64,000 nt of DNA from Lamprobacter modestohalophilus (GCF_016583905.1 NZ_NRRY01000017.1:1-64000), one strand, 5' to 3'; shown: positions 1 to 8,864, counted from the first letter of the stretch. Numbers and translations are program-made. Notes: generated by a model from the sequence alone, not told the origin.

Positions 1-137
1 GCAAGAAAGACAATCTGTTTCTCTAAACTTGAAAAGATGCATGACATTGTCATCGGCCTATTCATCAATCGCTACGAGTTTGGGCTAATAATTCAGTAGG
101 CAGCAGGTACATATCTATAACACTACCCTTCAACGGC

Positions 138-857
138 ATGTTTCAGATCATGATGCAGATCACCGATCTGGTCATGCGCTTCGCGCCGCTCGGCGTCTTT
201 GCGCTGGTCGCCAAGACCGTCGCCAGCACCGGCCTCGAGGCCTTTGGACCGCTGGCATTATTCTTTTTCACCGTCGTCATCGCACTCGGCATCCATTTCG
301 CCGTCACTCTGCCGCTGCTGCTGCGGTTCCTCGGTGGCGTCAGTCCCCTGCGACACTATCGAGCCGTCAGCCCGGCGCTGCTGACCGCGTTCTCGACCGC
401 CTCCTCCTCGGCCACCCTGCCGCTGACCATGGAATGCGTCGAGAAGAATGCCGGCGTCTCGAACAAGACCAGCAGCTTTGTGCTGCCGCTCGGCGCCACG
501 GTCAACATGGATGGCACTGCGCTCTATGAATGCGTCGCGGTCATGTTCATCGCCCAGGCCTATGGCATCGAGCTCGGCCTGGCGACGCAGTTTACCGTCG
601 TGCTGCTGGCACTAATGACGTCGATTGGCGTTGCTGGCATCCCTGCCGCCAGCCTGGTCGCAATCGCCATCATCCTCTCCGCCGTCGGCCTGCCGCTCGA
701 GGGTATCGGCCTGATCCTGGCCGTCGATCGTATCCTTGACATGATGCGTACTGCGGTCAACGTCGCCGGCGACTCAGCAGGCGCTGTGATCATCGCCAAA
801 TCAGAAGGCGAGGAAGGCATTCTCGAGGACGCCCTGCCGCAGCGCGTCTCGGGCTGA
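138..857 (+). pseudogene. 5'-truncated dicarboxylate/amino-acid:cation symporter (DAACS)
   Basis: This is the C-terminal part (239 aa) of a sodium/proton:dicarboxylate or glutamate symporter of the inner membrane. The substrate hairpin HP1 (SSSATLP, about residues 89-95), the NMDGT ion-binding motif (about 122-126), HP2 (AGIPAASLV) and the last helix with [16 protein letters not shown] are all present, so the transport core is conserved. Family members are about 400-430 aa, and the first four to five helices are missing. The frame stays open upstream to about base 45, but only the FNG triplet just before the first ATG (bases 129-137) resembles the family. The junction with the A+T-rich left flank (1-125), in which I recognise nothing, therefore lies near 125. 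A rearrangement or an assembly edge could explain it. No convincing ribosome-binding site precedes the ATG. Confidence 0.78.
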
Positions 858-871
858 GCGCCGGACCCGAT

Positions 872-907
872 TGCCCGCTAAGCAGCTGTCCTGCCCGCTA
901 AGCAGCT
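872..907. repeat. 16-nt direct duplication after the symporter remnant
   Basis: TGCCCGCTAAGCAGCT occurs at 872-887 and again at 892-907 (period 20). It is one of many short tandem duplications in this window and lies in the gap between the symporter remnant and the cytochrome genes. Confidence 0.8.
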
Positions 908-954
908 TTCCGCGTTCCCCCTTCCCGGTGATCGCACGACAGTGGTCCTCAAAG

Positions 955-1584
955 TTACTCGCTACTCAGCAGTTGAGCCGCAGTGCCCGGCTCAAGCCCA
1001 AACTCCTCTTCGACCATTGCATTCCAAGCCTCGCGCTTAAAGGTCTGCTCGCTCGGCACATGCCGATGCACCAGGTTGTAATGGCAGTCGACGCAGGTCT
1101 TGCCGCCCGTCTCTTCTTGGTGGATCGCCGCTGTATTGGCCCGAACGCCCTGAATCGCCTCTAGGGTGTGGCAGCGCATGCAGGTCGCCGAATCCCGCTT
1201 GCGAAACCAGTCTCGGGCCGCAAATGCGGCCTCTGGCAGATGCAGGAGGTTCACCACCGGGTCATCGTAATCGGGCCCGAACAGTTGCTTGATTAGGTCC
1301 TTGGTGCCGATCGCATGATCGTAGGTAGCCATGATGATGCCTTCCGAGACATGGCAGTCGCCACAGCTCGCACGCACCCCAGACGGCGAGTTGTAGTGCG
1401 GTGTCGACTGATAGCTGTCATCGGCATAAGTCATCGAGTGGCAGGTGGTGCAGAACTCATTCGAGCTCGTGTAGTGATCGAACTCGAGTAGAAAGAACAT
1501 AAACACAACACCACCAATGCCGCCGGCCACCAGCGCGAAGAGCACATGCCGGGTGATGAAGTGAGGCGCCTGAAGCTTGATCAT
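955..1584 (-). CDS. NapC/NirT-type membrane tetrahaem cytochrome c
   Basis: This 209-aa quinol dehydrogenase is predicted to pass electrons from the quinone pool to periplasmic multihaem partners. One N-terminal membrane anchor (about residues 13-33) is followed by four CXXCH haem sites at C45-H49, C74-H78, C135-H139 and C164-H168, the NapC/NirT/NrfH arrangement. The start codon overlaps the stop of the upstream octahaem gene (ATGA, 1581-1584), so the two are translationally coupled and probably form one redox unit. A NapC-type partner for an HAO-like octahaem cytochrome is known from epsilonproteobacterial haoA-haoC pairs. The family assignment is secure, but the terminal substrate is not visible from sequence. 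Confidence 0.9.
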   Translation of the reverse strand: MIKLQAPHFITRHVLFALVAGGIGGVVFMFFLLEFDHYTSSNEFCTTCHSMTYADDSYQSTPHYNSPSGVRASCGDCHVSEGIIMATYDHAIGTKDLIKQLFGPDYDDPVVNLLHLPEAAFAARDWFRKRDSATCMRCHTLEAIQGVRANTAAIHQEETGGKTCVDCHYNLVHRHVPSEQTFKREAWNAMVEEEFGLEPGTAAQLLSSE

Positions 1585-3152
1585 TGGGCCGCCTCCTCGT
1601 TCTCAGCGGCAGCGGCAGCCGCTGCCGGAGCCAGCTGCATGGCTGCTGCCGGGACTTCTGCCGGCTCGACTGGCGGCTCGACTGGCGGGGCTGCTGGCGC
1701 CGGAGGCGGCATCCAACCGAGGATCGGATTGGCCTGCTGCGGCTCCCCAAGCCACTCATGTTGACCCGTGCTAGCCAACACCGGATCGATCAGCTCTGCC
1801 GCCTGCTCACCAGCCACCGCTCGCGCTTGCGGAATGAAGCGGCTGTAGAAATTACGCCCGACCAGGTACATCCCCTCCCACCAGGCATGATTGGCGCTCA
1901 TCATCGAGGCACCATGGCGGGCGCGCGCACCTTCGTCGTGCCAAAGCTCCCAATAGGTAAACTCGAGCGGCTCATCAAAGGGTAGCGGTGTCAGCAGACC
2001 ACGCTCGTAAAGGCTCGCCATGATCGCCTCAGCCGGCTCGCCAAACTTGCTGTTGTACAGCTCGACCACGTTATCGAACTGGGTCATGAAGGCGTCGGTA
2101 AACCCCTTTCCATGGCACTCCAGGCAAACCAAGCTCATCACCTTGCGACGCCGATCTGGCGTGATCACGGCCTTGACCTTGGCCATGGTTCCGTCAGCCT
2201 TCTCAAGCTCAGTGCCGCGCTTCGGCGCCTTCTCAGTAGCCGGCAGCTCAAGCTTACTGCCGTCCTCAAACAGCACCAGATACTGTTGGTAAGACACCGG
2301 CTGATTCAGATTCCAGGCGTTCCTGAGTCCGACATCATGCGTGGTCGGGATCTTGCCCGCGGCACCCATGTGACAGGTGGTACACGTGGGTGCTGCGGTG
2401 TAGTCCTGACCGGCAACCCAAGTATCGGCGTGGAGATTCATCTGCTCGCGCTGCGCGGCATAGAGCATGCCGTGCTTTGACGCCTCAAAGACCTCTTTGT
2501 CGGGCGAATCCGGCCCTGAATGGCAGCGCACGCAGGCACTCGGCTCGCGCGCCTGGGCCTTCGAGAAGGCATGACGGCCATGACAAGAGGAGCAGGAGCC
2601 TTTCGAGCCATCAGGATTGATGCGACCGATGCCTGAATTCGGCCAGGTCGCCGGGTCCAGGGTACCGTCGCCGCGCACCTTGACCAGCGAGCCATGGCAC
2701 TGATCACAGCCGGCAGCTTGCATCGCCGATCCAGTCATATTGTGGGCCAGCGCTGGAATCCGATCCTTGATGATCGCATAGGCCTCCGCATGCACTGATC
2801 CCGCCTGCTCCTTGAATTCCTGCTCGTGACAGCGCCCACAGTCCTTTGGCGAGACGATGGTCGCGATGATCTGCCCCTCGTGCTCGATCGCGTCCGCGTC
2901 TGATTGCTCGGCCTGGTGGCAGTCCATGCAATTCACGCCCGCCACCTTATGCGCACTGTCATGCCACTGCTGCGCCAACCCGGGTGAGGCCTTTTCATGG
3001 CAGCTCACACAATTCTCGCCCTCTGGATGTCCCCAGTTATCTGGGTCCAAGGCAACCTTGACGGCCACCACCTGCCCGAGACAGCCGAATAACAGGACAA
3101 ATAAAAGGGTTTTGGCCAACAAGCCAGGCGAAGGGAGCGACAGCAATCTCAT
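1581..3152 (-). CDS. octahaem hydroxylamine-oxidoreductase-like cytochrome c
   Basis: This periplasmic multihaem protein has eight CXXCH motifs, in order CVSCH, CMDCH, CGRCH, CDQCH, CSSCH, CVRCH, CTTCH and CLECH, with HAO-family spacing and the helical C-terminal region after the last haem. The start is placed at 3152, where a signal peptide (MRLLSLPSPGL... ending near VVA) begins and GAGG lies 10 nt upstream; an in-frame start at 3212 would add 20 residues. The last 50 or so residues are a Pro/Ala/Glu-rich tail, unusual for the family. Oxidative HAO needs a C-terminal tyrosine cross-linked to the catalytic haem, and I could not confirm one in the SANHAWWEG segment. With a quinol-dehydrogenase partner downstream, a reductive role (nitrite, hydroxylamine or a sulfur compound) is the simpler inference. 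Confidence 0.85.
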   Translation of the reverse strand: MRLLSLPSPGLLAKTLLFVLLFGCLGQVVAVKVALDPDNWGHPEGENCVSCHEKASPGLAQQWHDSAHKVAGVNCMDCHQAEQSDADAIEHEGQIIATIVSPKDCGRCHEQEFKEQAGSVHAEAYAIIKDRIPALAHNMTGSAMQAAGCDQCHGSLVKVRGDGTLDPATWPNSGIGRINPDGSKGSCSSCHGRHAFSKAQAREPSACVRCHSGPDSPDKEVFEASKHGMLYAAQREQMNLHADTWVAGQDYTAAPTCTTCHMGAAGKIPTTHDVGLRNAWNLNQPVSYQQYLVLFEDGSKLELPATEKAPKRGTELEKADGTMAKVKAVITPDRRRKVMSLVCLECHGKGFTDAFMTQFDNVVELYNSKFGEPAEAIMASLYERGLLTPLPFDEPLEFTYWELWHDEGARARHGASMMSANHAWWEGMYLVGRNFYSRFIPQARAVAGEQAAELIDPVLASTGQHEWLGEPQQANPILGWMPPPAPAAPPVEPPVEPAEVPAAAMQLAPAAAAAAAENEEAAQ

Positions 3153-3436
3153 TTTGATCAGGCCTCGTGATCGCGATGCAACACGCGTCAAATAAAAAAC
3201 GTCTCGCAGCAATAAGCATCATGGAATAAGCGGATACTTATTTGCTAATTAACTGATCAAGGTAGTTCAGTCACCATTGATCGCAGAGGATTACAGCAGC
3301 ATCCCGAAAGAGCGGCAATGCAGAGTATTGATCCTAAGCATGTTCGCGAGCGGTCAGGCACGAAAGAATGTCCATGACTATTGCAGTCGTACCAGACATG
3401 AGAAAACCAAAGCCTGAGATCCAAAGGAGGATGCTG
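3153..3436. promoter_or_regulatory. divergent control region between the two multihaem loci
   Basis: This A+T-rich stretch separates the divergent octahaem and pentahaem genes. It contains the inverted repeat AATAAG-cggata-CTTATT (3225-3230/3237-3242), a candidate operator. I found no complete FNR box. An alternative upstream start of the octahaem gene (3212) would place part of this region in coding sequence. Confidence 0.35.
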
Positions 3437-4744
3437 ATGATGTCACGTCCCACGTGCATCCATTCCGTCGTCACGACCCTGCTCTTCGCCCTGCTGGCCC
3501 TTCCCAGCTTCGTCATCGCAGCCGAAGGCGAGTCGATCCATCACGTGTCAGCTGAGGTCTGCGCGAACTGCCACCAAGACATCTACAAGCAGTGGAAGGG
3601 TTCGATGCATGCCAATAGCACCGCGCTCAAAGACCCCATCCATGGCACCTTCTACCAAATGGTCGCCGGCTCGCCGACCGAAGAAGGCGTGCTGCACAAG
3701 GCCTCTGGCAAGTATCCGATCTGCCTCCAGTGCCATGCGCCCAACGCCGCGATCGACAAGACCACCAAGCTCGACGCAATGGCCGCGTACAGCGAGGGCG
3801 TCAACTGCGTTGCCTGTCACACGCTCAAGAGCTACAAGGGCATTCAGGGCAAAGACGGCAAGCTGCAGCTCGGGCTCAAAGCCTATGAGGTCTCCGATAT
3901 CCTGCAAGCACCTGCAGGCATCAACGACGGCGTCAGCAAGCTCGCTTCAGCCGGTGACGACCTATTTGGCGGTGCAGGGCTGGCCGACAGCTCGCAAAAG
4001 CCGAATCCGCACCTCGGTGAGCCGGTTGAATACGAAGGGGAAGAGATCCCGGCACTCGCAATGGAAGCCAACCCACGGCTGATGAAGACCTCAGACGCCT
4101 GCATGGGCTGCCACGACCAACGCAACAACCCGCATGGCGTCCCGCTCTGTCAGACCGGCAACGAGTACATGGCCAGTGGCTCCCAAGTGAACTGTCTGTC
4201 CTGCCACATGCCCATCGCCAACGGCATGGCCGACCACAGCATGGGCGGTGGACATGACCCCGCCATGCTCAAGCGCGCCGTGGTGTTTGATGTCAACGCG
4301 GTTGAAGACGGCGACATCCTCAAGACCACCGTCTATCTCAAGAACCAACTGCCGCACGCGATGCCAACCGGCGCGCCGTTCCGCAACCTGTTCCTCAAGC
4401 TGACGGCTTATGACGATCAAGGCAATGTCGTCTGGCAGAACGCCGAAGGGCACCCATCCAAGTCCGATCCGCAGGCCTACTTCTCGTACTCCATCACCGA
4501 CGATGAAGGGATGCCCGCCCCCCCGCCGACGGCCACCAAGCCCGGCGACGATACCCGCCTGAAGCCCCATGAAGAACGCGAACTGGTCTACGACATCCCG
4601 GCCGAGGGTGTTGTCTTAGTCCGCGGCGAGCTGTTCTACAACCTGCTCTGGCCAGGTCTCGTGAAGAAGTTCGACCATCTACCGACCGATCTCACCGACC
4701 CAGTGCTCATCGCCGACTACGAGCAAACGATCGCGGTCAACTAG
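3437..4744 (+). CDS. pentahaem periplasmic cytochrome c (c554-family-like)
   Basis: This exported cytochrome has five CXXCH sites (CANCH, CLQCH, CVACH, CMGCH, CLSCH). Its first haem context, SAEVCANCHQDIYKQW, is typical of the cytochrome c554/c-prime Pfam family. A beta-rich C-terminal domain of about 160 residues follows the last haem. The frame is open from 3368, but the strong Shine-Dalgarno AAAGGAGG (3423-3430) fits the ATG at 3437 (or 3440), directly before a signal peptide ending near VIAA; this gives 435 aa. It is divergent from the octahaem/NapC pair and may be an electron carrier or accessory reductase for it. That functional link is inference from position. A strong terminator follows. 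Confidence 0.82.
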   Translation: MMSRPTCIHSVVTTLLFALLALPSFVIAAEGESIHHVSAEVCANCHQDIYKQWKGSMHANSTALKDPIHGTFYQMVAGSPTEEGVLHKASGKYPICLQCHAPNAAIDKTTKLDAMAAYSEGVNCVACHTLKSYKGIQGKDGKLQLGLKAYEVSDILQAPAGINDGVSKLASAGDDLFGGAGLADSSQKPNPHLGEPVEYEGEEIPALAMEANPRLMKTSDACMGCHDQRNNPHGVPLCQTGNEYMASGSQVNCLSCHMPIANGMADHSMGGGHDPAMLKRAVVFDVNAVEDGDILKTTVYLKNQLPHAMPTGAPFRNLFLKLTAYDDQGNVVWQNAEGHPSKSDPQAYFSYSITDDEGMPAPPPTATKPGDDTRLKPHEERELVYDIPAEGVVLVRGELFYNLLWPGLVKKFDHLPTDLTDPVLIADYEQTIAVN

Positions 4745-4790
4745 AGGCCGGATGACACGGCGCTCCAAGCACCGTCATATCACGCTTATG

Positions 4791-4817
4791 GCCGCACCTT
4801 CGGGTGCGGCTTTTTTT
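4791..4817 (+). terminator. rho-independent terminator of the pentahaem gene
   Basis: Perfect 8-bp stem GCCGCACC/GGTGCGGC with a TTCG tetraloop followed by seven T residues, 46 nt after the stop codon. Confidence 0.9.
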
Positions 4818-5073
4818 GGCGCCGACCAGCAAGGCAATCCCTTCTTCAAGACTTACATACTTGAAGAGGTACCCATTCCTCTTGTCGTAAACACACATTA
4901 AGGATCCAGCTAATTTATAGAAGGCGCATCGCTCAAGTGCACAAAACACCAATTTTTCATAACGTCGGCGCATCTAAGCCGCTAAATATTCAAAAGAAGA
5001 AAATCGATTAACTTGCTAAAAGCCACTGCCCCACCCAAAGCTTTAAATGCTTTTCGAACACTTATTGTCGAAA
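4818..5073. other. A+T-rich gap without recognisable genes
   Basis: Between the pentahaem terminator and the 3' end of the pilin operon I see no convincing gene on either strand. Base composition shifts here to the lower G+C typical of the pilin operon that follows. No pilY1 gene or fragment is present. Confidence 0.6.
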
Positions 5074-5811
5074 CTATAAACTCGGACAGCTAATCTGGAA
5101 CCCAACATTATTCCTAACGTCCACATTACTCTCACAACATGACACAGAGCATCCAGCTGGATTATCGCCTATCAGCGAATAGCCATCCTGATTCTTAAAA
5201 AAGCAACTGCACAAAACCATAGCACCTGGGTCATCCGGGTTTGGGTCATCCGGGTTTGGATCATCCGGGTTTGGATCATCCGGGTTTGGGTCATCCGGGT
5301 TTGGGTCATCCGGGTTTGGATCATCCGGGTTTGGATCATCCGGGTTTGGATCATCCGGGTTTGGACCTGCACCATGAATCATCGCCAATGTCACGCCCGC
5401 CTTTACGGGATCTATACCGGCAATATAAGAAGTCAAAACTACTTCTTGCTGATCACCGTTGTGATCACTCCAAACAACTGAGACATTCACCTGCTTGCAT
5501 TCAACCGAACCTGGACAATCACTTATCGTCCAGGCCCGGGTCAAAGACGCATTAACCCCAGAGAAATCATCACTAGCACTATCAGAATATACTTCGTAAA
5601 CGCTGTAATTTACAAAGCCACGCAGTTCTTCGATCTTGTCCTGCGCCAAAGCTAGGGCTTGTGTCTTTGTCCTGCTATCTCCTAGCGCCATCATGCTCTG
5701 GCTTTGAAGCTTGACTAACCCGAGCATACCAACGCCAACAATGACGAGTGCAATCAACGCCTCAATGATTGTGATACCACTTACTCTTACCCACATCGGT
5801 TTCATCATCAT
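5074..5811 (-). CDS. pilV: PilV-like minor pilin with NPDDP repeat linker and Cys-rich tail
   Basis: This type IV prepilin-like protein (245 aa) has a short leader, the processing region SGITIIEALIALVIVGVGMLG and the PilV-like segment ending in ALAQDKIEELRGF. After a globular part of about 110 residues it carries nine consecutive NPDDP pentapeptides encoded by 5231-5365. A cysteine-rich C-terminal module follows (LCSCFF, AGCSVSCCES, ISCPSL). PilV proteins are usually around 150-190 aa and have no such linker, so this looks like a pilus-tip subunit with a distal disulfide-rich domain on a stiff acidic/proline arm. It is the last gene of the operon, 3 bases after pilX. The assignment as PilV rests on position and N-terminus. 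Confidence 0.75.
   Translation of the reverse strand: MMMKPMWVRVSGITIIEALIALVIVGVGMLGLVKLQSQSMMALGDSRTKTQALALAQDKIEELRGFVNYSVYEVYSDSASDDFSGVNASLTRAWTISDCPGSVECKQVNVSVVWSDHNGDQQEVVLTSYIAGIDPVKAGVTLAMIHGAGPNPDDPNPDDPNPDDPNPDDPNPDDPNPDDPNPDDPNPDDPNPDDPGAMVLCSCFFKNQDGYSLIGDNPAGCSVSCCESNVDVRNNVGFQISCPSL
5231..5365. repeat. nine tandem 15-bp repeats inside the pilV-like gene
   Basis: The unit TCATCCGGGTTTGG(G/A) is repeated nine times without interruption. The only variation is G or A at the fifteenth base. On the minus strand it encodes NPDDP. Near-identity at silent positions indicates recent expansion, and copy number could change by slippage without frameshift. Confidence 0.97.
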
Positions 5812-5814
5812 TGT

Positions 5815-7044
5815 CTAGAAGTCTTTCCAGGTTCCAGGCACATAGGCCGCAGAGTCCAGGTGCATGTTGAAGACGTCGTTGAGATCGCCGAGTAACTGGT
5901 AGTCTACCTCAACAAATTCTGTATTTGCGTTAGGCTTATAGACATCGCCCTCCCAAATAACAGAGCCATATACTGTCATGCCGCCCCAACCATTCGTGTC
6001 ACAACTGGTCGTCGTCTCGAAATAGATGATCCCGTAGACGGTCATACCCCCATTAAACTTAGGGCATCCGCTCGAACTCGGAAAGATCAGCAAGACAGGC
6101 TCTCCGGGTGCGCCAATCGTGTCGCTATCTACGCCCGCCCCAGAGCATGAGCCTGATATGTCCGCCGCATTAATCGGGCCATTGTTATTCACTACATAAA
6201 TCGACGGTGGCGATACTGCCGCACCACAAGGAATACTGCTGAAGACATGCCCAGCATCTGTGGCTGCATCCTTGGCATCTTGCAGTGCCATCTTAAACAT
6301 CGCGTTCCATGAGCAACTTGCTGAAGGACAACCCGAGAATGAACTGCGGTTAAAGGTAGTAGTCCCAATGGTATCGCTGCCATCTTTGTAGCCGCCACCA
6401 TCGTTATCGATCCACGTCTTTGCGGTGAAATGCCCTTCCGGCAAGCACGAAGTGTCTGCTATTGAGCCAGTGGCAACCGCAATGTTGTTTTCATCCAAGA
6501 TATAGACGTCAGGGTTACCAGTCGGATCCGTCATACAGCCAGCGAGTACCATAGGTGGCGGCATTTCTGCTTCGAAAGCGAAAAGCTCTTTCGGCAATTG
6601 CTTGATATGCCTCTCTACCGTCGCAGTCAGCGCACCATCGGCGTTGCCTGCCGAGGTTGCGGAAACTTTGACATATGCCGCGTCAGGATCAGTGCGCGAG
6701 TAAATTACAGATAGACTGTAAGTTTCACCCGAACTCGACCCAGAAACACTAGCAAACGTCGGACAACCGTCCTCCCCGGGGCAACTAATAGTGTTGCCAC
6801 CGCTCGGCCAGGGAATTAGGTTTGCACCTGCCCAGGCCACAGCAAATTCAAGTCCCGCTTCAGCGGCCTCTTGAGCTTCCCGAGCCCTCAACTCGTTACC
6901 GACAGTTCGCTGTTCCATGATGCCGACTGACGTCGTGGCCAAGGTCGCAATAGCGACGACCGTAGTAAGCATTAGCACCAAAAGCAACGTCGCCGCTCCT
7001 CGTTGACTTTCTTTTACACCTGCGACAAGAGGCAACATAATCAC
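5815..7044 (-). CDS. pilX: PilX-like minor pilin, extended
   Basis: The N-terminus (QRGAATLLLVLMLTTVVAIATLA, then the ELRAREAQEAAEAGLEFA segment) matches PilX of the type IV pilus priming complex, which sits in the inner membrane and at the pilus tip. At 409 aa it is about twice the usual PilX length. The additional C-terminal part is Gly/Ser/Cys-rich and contains paired segments of the form GGMTVYG(I/S)I(Y)F/WE, suggesting a repeated beta structure. It lies between pilW and pilV in one operon. The N-terminal family call is firm, and the extra domain is unrecognised. Confidence 0.8.
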   Translation of the reverse strand: MIMLPLVAGVKESQRGAATLLLVLMLTTVVAIATLATTSVGIMEQRTVGNELRAREAQEAAEAGLEFAVAWAGANLIPWPSGGNTISCPGEDGCPTFASVSGSSSGETYSLSVIYSRTDPDAAYVKVSATSAGNADGALTATVERHIKQLPKELFAFEAEMPPPMVLAGCMTDPTGNPDVYILDENNIAVATGSIADTSCLPEGHFTAKTWIDNDGGGYKDGSDTIGTTTFNRSSFSGCPSASCSWNAMFKMALQDAKDAATDAGHVFSSIPCGAAVSPPSIYVVNNNGPINAADISGSCSGAGVDSDTIGAPGEPVLLIFPSSSGCPKFNGGMTVYGIIYFETTTSCDTNGWGGMTVYGSVIWEGDVYKPNANTEFVEVDYQLLGDLNDVFNMHLDSAAYVPGTWKDF

Positions 7045-7063
7045 AACTCCTGAGTCATACCGG

Positions 7064-7897
7064 TTAGGGCACCGCTGGAATGAACCGATCGTTGCGAATA
7101 CGTACTTGTTCGCTCAACGTTTGCGTCACACTTTCATCACCCCTAAGTCGACCGTTTATTACGATATTGACTGAGCGTACAGAAAGACATGCAGGATCGG
7201 GACTGCCATCGCGAGTACAGGTATTGCAAGCCTCACCCGAGTTGCACACACCGTTACCATAGTTTCCAGTATCGCATGGATTGGAAGCCACATTAGGATT
7301 TTGGTCATCACCATCCAAACAGCCATCGCCATCGGTATCCGTCATCATGCTAGTTACGTTCAGGCTGTTTGATGAAAGCACGAAAGATAGACCCGTAATC
7401 TCAACTTCTGGCTCAGTCAATGTCTCCCATGACCCATTGGAACAGTTTTCGTTGGTATCGCCGCTACGGCGCATTTCTAACTCTCCATTGTTCGCAAGTC
7501 GGAAGCCATAACGTTCGTTTGAATCAACGGTATCATTCAGATTGCGATTGTAAGCATAAACGAAACAGTTCGCATTACCAGCGCCATAACTATAGATAGC
7601 GATTTCAGTCGTAGCCCCTCCCGGCATCGTACTGAAAAATGAATTGGGATCAATTAGATCGTGATTATTTTCTGGATCATTGGTTACAAAACCAGCACGT
7701 CGGATATCCCGAACCATTATATCCAGCATGGCACGCAAGTCCTGATTCAGTCGGGCCAGCTTTATGTTATCGTTCTGCGCCTGGAGCGATAGGATAAGTA
7801 TTCCAAGCGCACCTGTTGTAACTAGTAGTCCGACAGTCATTCCTATCAGTAGCTCAATCAGTGTGGCACCATTTTCGACTCGCGGACTTATGGACAC
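7064..7897 (-). CDS. pilW: PilW-like minor pilin with Cys-rich, DxDxDG-containing insert
   Basis: This is a 277-aa prepilin-like protein with the GATLIELLIGMTVGLLVTTGALGI helix and the PilW segment LRAMLDIMVRDIRRAGF. A late insert (about residues 188-240) contains DTDGDGCLDGDD, a calcium-loop-like DxDxDG motif, followed by closely spaced cysteines (SNPCDTG, NGVCNSGEACNTC, DPACLS). The start is a GTG at 7897 overlapping the end of fimT by 10 nt, so translation is probably coupled. PilW normally helps initiate pilus assembly; the metal/disulfide insert is unusual and may add adhesive or Ca2+-dependent function (inference). Confidence 0.8.
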   Translation of the reverse strand: MSISPRVENGATLIELLIGMTVGLLVTTGALGILILSLQAQNDNIKLARLNQDLRAMLDIMVRDIRRAGFVTNDPENNHDLIDPNSFFSTMPGGATTEIAIYSYGAGNANCFVYAYNRNLNDTVDSNERYGFRLANNGELEMRRSGDTNENCSNGSWETLTEPEVEITGLSFVLSSNSLNVTSMMTDTDGDGCLDGDDQNPNVASNPCDTGNYGNGVCNSGEACNTCTRDGSPDPACLSVRSVNIVINGRLRGDESVTQTLSEQVRIRNDRFIPAVP

Positions 7898-8406
7898 GGC
7901 TCATACCCTCCAGGTGCATCACAAATGCGAGCGCGTCCAAGGGTGCTGACGGTTACGGTTGCGCTAAAATCATCCATGTCAAGTACAACTCTACCATTGT
8001 TGGGATTGATACCCCGTATCGGATCAAAAGTAGTGTATGAGCCACTTCCGAAACTCGCCGATGTCAGCGTTGAGCCAGGAAAAGTTGTCCCATTGAAGGT
8101 CTTAATCAGAGTATTGGCAGACCCAGGATCAGCGTACACTCTGTATGACCAAGGATTACCTGGGTCAAACACAACGCGCACTTTCACATTTCGCTTAATC
8201 GCTTCAGAGCGAGCCCAACGTAGGTCTGAAAGTATTGTTTCCGCAGCAGCAAGCACGCGATTTTTAGCAATTAATGCGGTGAACGTTGGCGCAGCAAGAG
8301 TCACTAATACTCCAAGGACTGCAATCGTAACTATTGTTTCAAGCAAGCTATAGCCACGAACAGGTATAGAGTACGGGGGCACGGAGATTCTGCCAACACT
8401 ATTCAT
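7888..8406 (-). CDS. fimT: GspH/FimT-type pseudopilin
   Basis: A prepilin-like protein of about 172 aa with the N-terminal helix [24 protein letters not shown], followed by the GspH/FimT segment with [20 protein letters not shown] and a beta-rich C-terminus. The ATG at 8406 overlaps the pilE stop by 4 nt (ATGA) and is preceded by GGAAG; an upstream TTG at 8418 is less likely. As a minor pilin it is expected at the pilus tip or in assembly priming. It is the second gene of the operon. Confidence 0.83.
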   Translation of the reverse strand: MNSVGRISVPPYSIPVRGYSLLETIVTIAVLGVLVTLAAPTFTALIAKNRVLAAAETILSDLRWARSEAIKRNVKVRVVFDPGNPWSYRVYADPGSANTLIKTFNGTTFPGSTLTSASFGSGSYTTFDPIRGINPNNGRVVLDMDDFSATVTVSTLGRARICDAPGGYEPCP

Positions 8407-8864
8407 TTCTTCCAGCAACCATTCACATCGGTGGTGGTCGAACCACCACTAGCGTAAGTCACCGCTCCACCACTTGCCAAAACCAGGGTTAAAGTATTGC
8501 AGTCGCTGTCATCAGCCTGTTGGCCTCTCGGCGTAGCGTTGACAGTGAAACCGGTTGCCGTCACATCAGAGAGTGATAAACTGTAGTGACCATCTGAAGA
8601 AAGGTAGCTTCCACCAACTCCTGCCGAAAATCCGACCTGACTCAGGTTAGAGCTGTAAATTGTGTGGCCAGTGCGGTACTTTTCCTGCTCAATCAGAACG
8701 CGTCCAATCGCTGCCTGCCCATCTGCGCGACGCGCCTTTAATATATATGACTGATAAGAGGGAATCGCTATGGCCGTCAGTATACCAATCAATGCAACGA
8801 CAATCATTGTTTCAATTAGCGTAAACCCCTGATCACGAACTGCAAATTTTTTAGCCATTGCCAT
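8403..8864 (-). CDS. pilE: type IV pilin, PilE-like
   Basis: This 153-aa prepilin has a short basic leader, a cleavage site in QG/FTLIE and the hydrophobic helix [27 protein letters not shown], which carries the essential Glu at mature position 5. The C-terminus has a Cys pair ([14 protein letters not shown]) compatible with the D-region disulfide loop. It is the first gene of the minus-strand operon pilE-fimT-pilW-pilX-pilV. It could serve as a major or a minor pilin; operon position suggests the PilE minor pilin of the priming cluster. No pilY1 accompanies it. Confidence 0.85.
   Translation of the reverse strand: MAMAKKFAVRDQGFTLIETMIVVALIGILTAIAIPSYQSYILKARRADGQAAIGRVLIEQEKYRTGHTIYSSNLSQVGFSAGVGGSYLSSDGHYSLSLSDVTATGFTVNATPRGQQADDSDCNTLTLVLASGGAVTYASGGSTTTDVNGCWKK

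Noticed and set aside
3153-3436. FNR box in the multihaem control region
   Set aside because: Only half-sites (TTGATC, GATCAA) are seen, without the proper 4-base spacing.
5172-5555. Long ORFs on both strands across the 15-bp repeats
   Set aside because: A 15-nt repeat without stops stays open in several frames. Only the pilV frame has a pilin N-terminus.
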